Below, in pieces: positions 6,446 to 12,679 of a stretch of DNA of 12,679 bases; the first letter of the stretch is position 1, and every line of letters begins with the position of its first letter. A model generated the notes under the pieces. It had not been told where the DNA came from. It worked only from the letters and a program-made list of their open reading frames with translations, and made no database searches. This stretch comes from JBECKQ01 sp040235375. GTDB lineage: Bacteria; Planctomycetota; Phycisphaerae; UBA1845. The position numbers were made by a program, and so were the translations under genes. The DNA lies in contig JBECKQ010000182.1 of the NCBI GenBank assembly GCA_040235375.1, positions 1 through 12,679 of the forward strand. Direction: 5' to 3'.

Positions 6446-7402
6446 ATGGCCGACGTGCCGGTCCTGGAAGCTATTGAAATCGATCAACCCTGCACGTCCT
6501 GTGGGTACAACCTGCGTGGGCTCAGGCAAGTAGACCGGTGTCCGGAGTGCGGAACCGAAGTCGCAGTGTCTTTGCGAGGCGATTTGCTGCGCTTCGCCAA
6601 TCCTGTCTGGTTGAGAGCCGTTCTGCGCGGTGCCGACCTCGCGTATTACTCGATTCTCCTGGGGATTGTGGCCAGGATCATCGTTAGGTCGCTCGCCTCA
6701 TCCCTGGGCATGTTTAGTGTCAGGCTAAGCATCCTGCTCGCAGTTGTCGCCGCACTGCTTCAGACGATCGCGGTCTGGCTGATGACGACGCAGGAACCCC
6801 GCGTTACGTTCACGGAGCGACAGATTACCTGGCGTCGTGTCCTTCGCTTTTGTGCAGTGACAAATCTGGTTCTGTTGACGCTGGCGCAGAGTTCGCTGTT
6901 GGGTATGGTCGTTTCTCTGGGGCCTGTGGTGACAGTGGCTGTATCTGTCGCCCAGGTATGCTCCGGGGTCGTCGCCACATACGGTTACTTCGCCTATGCC
7001 GAAGGCTTTGCCCATCGCATACCCGACGCTCGCCTGGCGAGAAGCACGAAAATCGTCAAGTGGGGTCTGACCACGGTAGGGCTGGTATCACTCGTGGGGA
7101 TTCTTATGTGGACGGTGGTCGGCAGCCCAATAGTGACAAAGGCTGCCGCCACCGGTGGCGCGTCGACACCAGGTGTCAGCGCTCCAGCGGCCGGCTCTCC
7201 TGCCGTCGCACCGAAGCCCACGCCGCCAGCACCTGCGCCTGCGGCGATGCCCGTCCCCAAAGCCACCATCATGACCGCGGCGATATTCGGATGCGCCACG
7301 GGGCTTGCCTATCTCGTGTTCGGCCTCTGGGCATTGGGCCTGTTGTCGCGCTACCGCAAGGCGCTTCGCCTGGCGATCGATCAATCGACCAGTGGGGTCT
7401 GA
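6446..7402 (+). CDS. Multi-pass membrane protein with N-terminal zinc ribbon
   Basis: The gene encodes 318 residues. The N-terminus has a four-Cys knuckle pair, PCTSCGYNLRGL (C16, C19) and RCPECG (C32, C35). I recognise this as a lineage-specific zinc ribbon heading many planctomycete membrane proteins; the ribbon would be cytoplasmic. About six hydrophobic segments follow (roughly 66-82, 95-112, 137-154, 158-176, 205-226, 274-300). Between the last two lies an Ala/Pro/Thr-rich linker (about 235-272, including KPTPPAPAPAAMPVPK) that looks extended and flexible. Its odd position within the membrane region implies a long loop before the last helix. No enzyme motif is seen and the function is unknown. 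It stands alone and is convergent with the HDOD-GGDEF-PilZ gene, 89 nt away. The planctomycete assignment of the window leans partly on this gene. Confidence 0.82.
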   Translation: MADVPVLEAIEIDQPCTSCGYNLRGLRQVDRCPECGTEVAVSLRGDLLRFANPVWLRAVLRGADLAYYSILLGIVARIIVRSLASSLGMFSVRLSILLAVVAALLQTIAVWLMTTQEPRVTFTERQITWRRVLRFCAVTNLVLLTLAQSSLLGMVVSLGPVVTVAVSVAQVCSGVVATYGYFAYAEGFAHRIPDARLARSTKIVKWGLTTVGLVSLVGILMWTVVGSPIVTKAAATGGASTPGVSAPAAGSPAVAPKPTPPAPAPAAMPVPKATIMTAAIFGCATGLAYLVFGLWALGLLSRYRKALRLAIDQSTSGV

Positions 7403-7491
7403 TCGCCTCTGTTCGCCCACCTTCGCATGCGTCGCGTTGCGGGCTCCGCCCTGATAGGTGTTTCTCTCGTCTCGTAACTGCCCCGGCAGGA

Positions 7492-9540
7492 TCACGCGGT
7501 TGCCGCCGCAACGTTCCGCGTGCGGCGCAGTGCGTGTGCGACCCAGTCGAGGTTGCGAATCGCTTCCTCGGGATTGTTCGACAGAATGGGCTGTTTCGAA
7601 TGCATGAAAAGCTGCAATCCGACATCGTGAACGACGCCCTCGATGTGCCGGCAGAAGGCGACAACGCCCGCCACGAAGAGTCTGGACTCGTTGCCAATGA
7701 GGATCGCGATTTCCGCGGGCTGTCCACGCACCATCGGCATGGTGGCCAGGATGCCGATTCCGCCCGTCGAGATATTGCGCACGTAAGCTTCCTCAGTTCT
7801 CGATTGAAGCGTGACGGCTGTCAGGACAGTCAGTCGGCACGGCGTGATCATGCACTTGCGCTGGTGCTTGCGTACGTCCGACAACTGTTGCGTCATGCGG
7901 CCGTTCAGTCGGTGGGCGATTCGTCGGAGGGCCGTCGGCACCGGGGTGGAGTCTTTGCCCTCCGTTCCCTTGGCGCGGATGGCATCAGCGCAAGCGTGCA
8001 CGGCAACGCTGTCCGATTCAAGCAAATCGACGTTATAGGCATCGTCGAGGCTACGGAAACAGCAGCGGTCCTTGCCCGCGCTCTTGGCCTGATACATCAG
8101 TTCATCCGCAGCGCGGACCAGGTCCTCAGGCGTCGTATCCGGGTCGAGCGTGCCCCATACGGCGCCAAGGCTACCCGTGATCGGGCCCGGCAGGCTTAGC
8201 CCGGCAAGACGCGTACCTCGAACGCTGACCAACACCGACTCGGCAAGGACTTTGGCGTCGGCTTCGGCAAGGCCGCGGACGAGTATCACGAATTCTTCGC
8301 CTCCATAGCGCCCCACGATTCCGTCAGGTGGAATGCACTGTTGCAGCGTCTGGGTAACAGCCTTCAGCACCTCGTCGCCGACGCGGTGGCCGTATACGTC
8401 ATTCAGGAGCTTGAAGTCGTCAAGATCGAAAAACAGCAGCATCACGGAATCACTGCTGCCTTTCACCTGACCAATCGAGTCGTGAATGGCGTTGTTGAGC
8501 GCGCCACGGTTGAGGACGCCGGTAAGCGGATCACGCGCCGCGCGCTCTCGGTACTCGCCCAGCGCGGTGGTCAGATGGGCGTACTCCGCGGCAGATCGCT
8601 GCTGCTCGAGCTCCAGGCTCATGGTCAAGTGCCCGTTGGCCTGGCTGAGCAGATCGGTCACGTCCAGATCGTCCGGCACCGAGTCCTGCAGGAGGCAAGC
8701 CACTTCTGCGTACGCGTCTCCCGCGCGGGCGAGGCAGGATTTCACGGCTTCCACGTCCATGTTCAGATATCGCTGGGCGAATCCCGAGAGAGCAGGTTCG
8801 TTGTCACCAACGCCCGAGGGAGCCGTCAGCCAAACGGCCCCAGCGATGTACGCGACACTCCACAGGTGATGTGTCTGCGAAGGAGATGGCATCAGAGGAG
8901 GCTCCACGTGGTGTCTTTCCATGGGAGTGACAATAATCTCGGGCAGTCTCCATTCGCGCGCCAGGGCAGCGGTGACTTGTGGATGACTGTAGCGATGGTC
9001 GCGCTGCTCCGCAGCAAAGAAGGACGTGGGTGATAGCTGCTCCGTCTGGCAAAGCCGGGCATACGGTTGTCCCAGAAGCTGCACCAGCAGGAGGACACCA
9101 CAGTTCTGCAGCAGCCCGATCAGGAATGCTTCGTCGGCGCAGGTGGGAATGACAGCCTTGGCGAATTCTCGCGCCAGGCAGCCACGCAGTATGGAGTGCT
9201 GCCAAAACCGCTGCATGTCGAACGGGCAGCCGCACAGGCGATCGAGATGGGCGATCAGCTGGAATCCGAGGCTCACCGTACGCACGCGGTGAACTCCCAG
9301 GAAGCTGACCGCACGCTGAATCGTCGTGACCTGCTGGCGCTGGCCGTACGCGACGGAGTTGGCCATTCGAAGCAGTCGAGTCGCCAACGCTGCGTCCGCC
9401 TGAATGACTTGCGAGAACTGATCCACGGTGGAATCCGGGTCCTCCGCCAGTTCCAGGATTCGCACGGCAAGCGCAGGATTGGTGGGCATCTTCGCCTTGG
9501 CGAAGAGACGCCGCAACTCGTTCTGCAGAGTGTCCGACAT
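7492..9540 (-). CDS. HDOD-GGDEF-PilZ protein: predicted diguanylate cyclase and c-di-GMP sensor
   Basis: The gene encodes 682 residues; ATG 9540 has GGAG 10 nt upstream. Residues about 15-215 are an HDOD domain (LRRLFAKAKMPTNPALAVRI, then DPDSTVDQFSQVIQADAALATRLLRMANS), a non-catalytic helical signalling module. A helical linker (about 300-335) leads into GGDEF at about 337-495. That domain has RDPLTGVLNR, the metal-site FFDLDDFKLLNDVYGH, and an intact catalytic RYGGEEF (411-417), so cyclase activity is expected. The inhibitory RxxD I-site is missing: the positions nine and six before GGEEF are P and G. Residues about 550-645 look like PilZ, with RKHQR (557-561) as the RxxxR and NISTGG (589-594) as the [DN]xSxxG motif, so it should bind c-di-GMP. 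There are no membrane segments, so it is cytoplasmic. The product may feed back through PilZ instead of the I-site. It is divergent from the LamG pilin. Confidence 0.92.
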   Translation of the reverse strand: MSDTLQNELRRLFAKAKMPTNPALAVRILELAEDPDSTVDQFSQVIQADAALATRLLRMANSVAYGQRQQVTTIQRAVSFLGVHRVRTVSLGFQLIAHLDRLCGCPFDMQRFWQHSILRGCLAREFAKAVIPTCADEAFLIGLLQNCGVLLLVQLLGQPYARLCQTEQLSPTSFFAAEQRDHRYSHPQVTAALAREWRLPEIIVTPMERHHVEPPLMPSPSQTHHLWSVAYIAGAVWLTAPSGVGDNEPALSGFAQRYLNMDVEAVKSCLARAGDAYAEVACLLQDSVPDDLDVTDLLSQANGHLTMSLELEQQRSAAEYAHLTTALGEYRERAARDPLTGVLNRGALNNAIHDSIGQVKGSSDSVMLLFFDLDDFKLLNDVYGHRVGDEVLKAVTQTLQQCIPPDGIVGRYGGEEFVILVRGLAEADAKVLAESVLVSVRGTRLAGLSLPGPITGSLGAVWGTLDPDTTPEDLVRAADELMYQAKSAGKDRCCFRSLDDAYNVDLLESDSVAVHACADAIRAKGTEGKDSTPVPTALRRIAHRLNGRMTQQLSDVRKHQRKCMITPCRLTVLTAVTLQSRTEEAYVRNISTGGIGILATMPMVRGQPAEIAILIGNESRLFVAGVVAFCRHIEGVVHDVGLQLFMHSKQPILSNNPEEAIRNLDWVAHALRRTRNVAAATA

Positions 9541-9754
9541 GCGGTTGCTGCTCCAAGGTCAAGCCGGCCCGCGATTTGCTATCGCCTTGGCACCTTCTCT
9601 ATTCTTCGGATGATGTGACTCGTGGCGGAACTTGGAAATAACCGCACCTCGCCGGCAGTCTTCCGTCTCGGCTCGAAACCGCTCGGTGAACGCGACGGAG
9701 CGCAATTATGGGGACATGGCGTCCCTTTCCCATCCCTTGGTGGGTAACGGTCAG

Positions 9755-9775
9755 GGCAGCCGGCCGGCCGCTGCC
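9755..9775. other. GC-rich stem-loop in the divergent region
   Basis: Arms ggcagc (9755-9760) and gctgcc (9770-9775) enclose cggccggcc, which can pair further with a one-base bulge. It is not followed by T residues on either strand, so a terminator role is not supported. A structured RNA leader or repeat remnant is possible. Confidence 0.35.
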
Positions 9776-9839
9776 GCGTACAGACCGGCGGTGCCCGACC
9801 CAACCCGATAACTGCGGCGATGCCTCCACGACCGAGCGG

Positions 9840-9860
9840 TGGCCATGTTGTTCATGGCCA
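9840..9860. repeat. Inverted repeat tggccatg-N5-catggcca
   Basis: Two perfect 8-bp arms around a 5-nt spacer (ttgtt). The size and spacing suit a dimeric regulator site. It lies about 300 nt from either flanking start, so assigning it to one gene is guesswork. Confidence 0.4.
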
Positions 9861-10161
9861 ACATGCTGATTGACTTCATCGACAGGCGGGCGCCGACCAT
9901 CGCTATGGGCACAGCACCAACAGGAAATTACGGGCCTGCCCCGGTGTCCTCATCGTCCGGAGGCGTTCATGTCGCGGGTGCAGGGTCCGGGCCGATGTGG
10001 CCCCCAAGTGACCCGACCGGTGCACCGATACATCCAATGTCGTGCCGACGCCGCTCTGTGCCGGGCACGCCAACACTGCGTCTGGTGCCCTACCCGTTTG
10101 TCTGTCGCCGGCTGGCGCAGGCGTTGAAGAGCCGAACGAGTCGAATTCTCAAGGCACCACT

Positions 10162-11433
10162 GTGATCTCTGCTAGAGCAAAGCGATACGCGCCGCGGCCG
10201 GTGCGAGACAAGCATGCCCCACGGGCATCTGCCATATCCACTTCAAGCCCTCGTCCGGGGAATTGCCCCGTCGAGGCGCGTCCAAAGGCTCGCCGGCTCA
10301 GCCGTGGCCAACGCCGGGGCGTTGCGCTGCTGGTCGTGCTGCTGGTCGTCGTCGTGGCAGGCATGCTGTCGTTCTCTCTCCTGGCCGCGCGAAGCACGAC
10401 GGTCGGAATCGCGGAAAACATCCAGAATCACGCCCAGGCGCATTACACGGCCGAGACCGGGCTGCGTCTTGCCATCGCATACGTCCGCCGAACCGACGAT
10501 TGGAGGTCGCAACAGACGCACGGGGCGTGGGTCACGGATGCCTCATTTGCGGGCGGTACGTTTACGGTTGTCGGCGAGGACGGAGTGGACCAGGACGGCG
10601 ACGGTGTCATCAGCATTCCCGCGGAGGGCGACGGCAACCTTCTCGACGATGAGATGGAGCCGGTAACGCTGTGCTCCACGGGTCGCTTCGGAGGAACGAC
10701 GCACATGGTCCACGCGGTGGTGACACCGATGGCGGGCAGCAACGGGCTGGTGGGTCATTGGAAGCTTGACGAGTTGGAAGGCACGCTTGCCGCCGACTCC
10801 AGCGGCCAAAACAACGTCGGTACGCTCACTAATACGTCTCCGTTTCCGTCGTGGGAGCCAGGTCGCGTGGGCGGAGCGCTGCATTTCGACGGATATGATG
10901 ACTTTGTTCGCGTCGCCGACGACGCGTCGCTCGATCTGTCTGATGAAGGAACACTTGCGCTCTGGGTCTGGATGGAATCGGGCAGGCCGTTTGCCGGCCT
11001 CATTCACAAGGGTGATGAAACGAGCTTCTCCGATGAGGCGTACTCGCTGTACGTCGGGAACAGCCGCGAGCTGTATTTCGGGCTAAGCGGCACGAGCAGT
11101 TCCGCAACGATCACCAGCAATGCGCGCCTCGCCAGCGAACTTTGGTATCACATCGCGGCGGTCTGGGACGTGAACGGCATGTACCTCTACGTTGACGGGG
11201 CATTGGACAGCAGCTCGACCAGCGCGATATCCGTAAAGGACTCGCCCGGAGGTTTAAACATCGGGGCGCAGTTGCCGGAGTACTACAACGGGACGTACCG
11301 GAACCTGCCGTTTGACGGACTTGCCGACGATGTGCGTGTCTACAATCGCGCGCTGAACGCGGACGAGGTGGCTTCCCTGTCCAATCTGCATTCCGCCGGC
11401 GGCGAAACCGGCTACGCGGTGCGTTGGGAGTAG
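10162..11433 (+). CDS. PilX/GspK-like minor pilin fused to a LamG (concanavalin-A-like) domain
   Basis: The gene encodes about 423 residues if it starts at GTG 10162, which has AAGG 7 nt upstream. The open frame reaches back to 10042, but the extra 40 residues look non-coding. No start lies closer to the pilin motif than GTG 10201. The leader is thus long (about 50 residues, basic), ending RRG-VALLVVLLVVVVAG, a prepilin-peptidase site followed by the N-terminal pilin helix. Glu at +5 is absent, as in PilX/GspK minor pseudopilins. The helix continues into AENIQNHAQAHYTAETGLRLA, typical of that family. A loop VDQDGDGVISIPAEGDG (about 142-158) looks like a calcium site. From about residue 195 (GLVGHWKLDE) to 400 (LADDVRVYNRALNADEV) is a complete LamG-3 jelly roll, usually glycan- or protein-binding. 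It would sit at the pilus tip or cell surface as an adhesin. The gene is divergent from the c-di-GMP gene. Confidence 0.85.
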   Translation: MISARAKRYAPRPVRDKHAPRASAISTSSPRPGNCPVEARPKARRLSRGQRRGVALLVVLLVVVVAGMLSFSLLAARSTTVGIAENIQNHAQAHYTAETGLRLAIAYVRRTDDWRSQQTHGAWVTDASFAGGTFTVVGEDGVDQDGDGVISIPAEGDGNLLDDEMEPVTLCSTGRFGGTTHMVHAVVTPMAGSNGLVGHWKLDELEGTLAADSSGQNNVGTLTNTSPFPSWEPGRVGGALHFDGYDDFVRVADDASLDLSDEGTLALWVWMESGRPFAGLIHKGDETSFSDEAYSLYVGNSRELYFGLSGTSSSATITSNARLASELWYHIAAVWDVNGMYLYVDGALDSSSTSAISVKDSPGGLNIGAQLPEYYNGTYRNLPFDGLADDVRVYNRALNADEVASLSNLHSAGGETGYAVRWE

Positions 11434-11439
11434 AGATGC

Positions 11440-11469
11440 GGCGCACTGCGGTCGTGCCGCAGCTGTGCC
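11440..11469. terminator. Strong stem-loop between convergent genes
   Basis: The arms ggcgcactgcgg (11440-11451) and ccgcag-c-tgtgcc (11457-11469) form a 12-bp stem with one G-T wobble and one bulged C around loop tcgtg. It starts 6 nt after the stop of the LamG pilin gene. There is no T-tract, so it would act as a GC-hairpin or Rho-assisted transcript end. The opposite gene ends 136 nt further on. Confidence 0.5.
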
Positions 11470-11602
11470 CGGCGTCGGAGCGCCTCGCGGGCCCTTGGGG
11501 GTCTTCGCCACCCTGAACTTGGCGGTCGCGCTGTCGCTTGTCGTGAGCCGGTGGCCGCAGTTTCCGGCGTGCAGTGTCTCAAGTTACTGCTCGGCGTCCG
11601 GA

Positions 11603-12679
11603 TCACTCCTGCTCGGCCAGCGTGCGGATTGCGCGGCGCAGTCGTCGATGCCGGTTGAACAGGTGCGCGTAGTCGGATTCACGCCGGCCGCCCTTGGCAC
11701 GGACCACTTCAACCAGCGCGCGCTTGCTGGCGCGCGGCCAGGACTTTACGCCGGGCAGGATCATGATCAGGGGCGCCCAGCGCTGCCAGGCGAGACGCTC
11801 ACCCGCCGTGAAGCCTTGAAGCGTGCGCACGCCCAGCAGTGTCCGCACCTCTTCTGAACAGTCTTTTGTCGCCCCGGCGCGATCGGCGCCGAAGCGGTCC
11901 GCCAGATAGCGAGTGACACACAGGCCGACATTGGCCAACGGCAGCACGCCCAACACGTCGTCGCGCTGCTTTCCAAGCGACAGGAACACCTCGGAAGCGG
12001 CCAGCTTCTTCAACGTGGCCTCGCTCGAGCGATGGCGGGGATTGGCCTTCATCCGCCGAAGTTCCCGCCGCATGATGCGCTGCGCAGCGGCGTCGCGCGG
12101 CCGGTACCCCATCTTCTGGTAGAACCACCACGCGCCGGAGCGCACCGCGTCGTCGTTGTCCTGCCCGAGCTGGTAGGGGTCGATGACGAACGTGTCCGCC
12201 CCGAAGAGGTGCCGGGCGGTGCCCAGCACGCGGGCGTAGATGGAAGCCGCCTCGGCGGCGCGGAACGTGTCGAAGATGGTGAACGCGACCTCCGCCGATT
12301 CGAAAAGCACGGCGGTGGTTCCGTAGCCGACCGGCACGCCGTTCTTCAGCGCGAGAAAGCCGTAGAGAGTCTCCAGCAGCAGGCGGCGCTGGGCGACCAT
12401 GCCGATGTACGCCAACTGCAAACCGCCGCCACAGTCCACCAGGCGCACGTCGTTCGCGTCGGCGTAGGCGAAGGCATCAAGATCGCGGCTGCGCGTGGCC
12501 ATCGTGGTGCGGGCCAGATCAACCAGCATTGTTCCTTCCCGACGGGACAGCAGTCGAACCCGACGCGGTGTGAACTTCAGGATGTCGGCCGGTGTTTGCC
12601 GGCTGCGCGACAAGGGCTGCGATTGATACACAACGGCGGAGCTGGCGTACTTCTCGCGCGTTCGGGCCGGCGTGTCGGG
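11603..12679 (-). CDS. GNAT-fold-like protein of unknown function (5' end beyond the window)
   Basis: The frame is open to the window edge (358 residues visible), so the start may lie outside. A GTG at 12631 is an internal alternative, and positions here count from it. Residues about 88-180 resemble a GNAT acyltransferase fold. FLALKNGVPVGYGTTAVLF gives beta strands with the G-x-G of an acyl-CoA-type loop. AFTIFDTFRAAEAASIYARV gives a strand and a long helix. FVIDPYQLGQDNDDAVRSGA then WWFYQKMGYRPRD matches the C-terminal strand and the x-FYxKxGF-x-P signature. I have the impression that this SGAWWFYQKxGFRP motif recurs in uncharacterised bacterial proteins. The C-terminal half (about 185-342) is basic and helical, with no recognised domain. 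Substrate and role are unknown. The gene is convergent with the pilin and has no signal peptide in the visible part. Confidence 0.75.
   Translation of the reverse strand, partial: PDTPARTREKYASSAVVYQSQPLSRSRQTPADILKFTPRRVRLLSRREGTMLVDLARTTMATRSRDLDAFAYADANDVRLVDCGGGLQLAYIGMVAQRRLLLETLYGFLALKNGVPVGYGTTAVLFESAEVAFTIFDTFRAAEAASIYARVLGTARHLFGADTFVIDPYQLGQDNDDAVRSGAWWFYQKMGYRPRDAAAQRIMRRELRRMKANPRHRSSEATLKKLAASEVFLSLGKQRDDVLGVLPLANVGLCVTRYLADRFGADRAGATKDCSEEVRTLLGVRTLQGFTAGERLAWQRWAPLIMILPGVKSWPRASKRALVEVVRAKGGRRESDYAHLFNRHRRLRRAIRTLAEQE

Larger units (their letters stand above)
9541..10161. other. Long divergent intergenic region between the c-di-GMP gene and the LamG pilin
   Basis: The region is about 620 bp. 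No open frame here has a recognisable domain or convincing start. It should contain the promoters of both flanking genes, but I could not identify good -35/-10 pairs or a sigma-54 site. It holds three dyads: gggac-atggc-gtccc at 9711-9725, a strong stem ggcagc/gctgcc at 9755-9775 with a GGCC-rich core, and tggccatg/catggcca at 9840-9860. The stretch aattatggggacatggcgtc (from 9704) resembles, from memory, repeats found near REP-associated transposases, so part of this tract may be a decayed repeat. I looked for a c-di-GMP riboswitch and could not support one. Confidence 0.45.

Noticed and set aside
6850..8199. Plus-strand 449-residue open frame
   Set aside because: It spans the ends of two convergent genes with strong domain evidence and has no recognisable motif itself.
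9600..9830. c-di-GMP riboswitch upstream of the c-di-GMP gene
   Set aside because: The conserved core segments of GEMM-type aptamers are not seen on either strand; only generic GC stems are present.
10042..10161. N-terminal extension of the LamG pilin to 10042
   Set aside because: It would make a pilin leader of over 90 residues with no signal character; GTG 10162 has a ribosome-site candidate.
9839..10165. Plus-strand 108-residue open frame in the divergent gap
   Set aside because: Its composition is Pro/Ser/Gly/Arg-rich, there is no convincing ribosome site, and no domain is visible.

Overview
The window reads like a chromosomal stretch of a GC-rich planctomycete, most likely of the Phycisphaerae type. 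The grounds are the style of the proteins: an N-terminal CxxCGYNLRGL...CPECG zinc ribbon on a membrane protein, a PilX/GspK-like minor pilin fused to a LamG domain, secreted proteins with Ig-like or carbohydrate-binding modules, and many single genes with long, relic-bearing gaps on alternating strands. This assignment rests on recognition, not on a marker gene.

Layout. The end of one gene lies at 1-90 (+). An exported, probably lipid-anchored protein with Cys-rich and repeated beta-sandwich modules follows at 321-1790 (+). Two secreted enzymes are on the minus strand: a glucoamylase-like (DUF3131/glycoamylase) protein with a C-terminal CBM11/CIA30-like domain (3619-5535), and downstream of it an M20D amidohydrolase (2071-3420). 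A zinc-ribbon multi-pass membrane protein is at 6446-7402 (+). A 682-residue HDOD-GGDEF-PilZ signalling protein is at 7492-9540 (-). The LamG pilin is at about 10162-11433 (+). A GNAT-fold protein of unknown role, cut by the window edge, runs from 11603 to 12679 (-).

The gaps are informative. Between 5536 and 6445, on the minus strand, lie a decayed DD(35)E integrase-core transposase and, directly abutting it, the frameshifted C-terminus of an AAA+ ATPase. A second, shorter relic of the same AAA+ domain sits at 1819-1907, also on the minus strand. The two secreted-enzyme genes are therefore bracketed by same-orientation AAA+ relics that are about 72% identical over 89 nt. This marks an old site of duplication, insertion and decay. 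Several GC-rich stem-loops sit at gene ends, including one whose loop holds the stop codon of the M20 gene.

Functional picture. The most coherent unit is the divergent pair at the right: a protein that should both make c-di-GMP (GGDEF) and bind it (PilZ), and a lectin-bearing minor pilin, separated by about 620 bp. This suggests, but does not prove, c-di-GMP control of surface attachment. The lipoprotein and the two secreted hydrolases fit a cell that degrades external polymers. I did not see a CRISPR array, a defence island, an rRNA or tRNA gene, or a clearly new multi-gene system.
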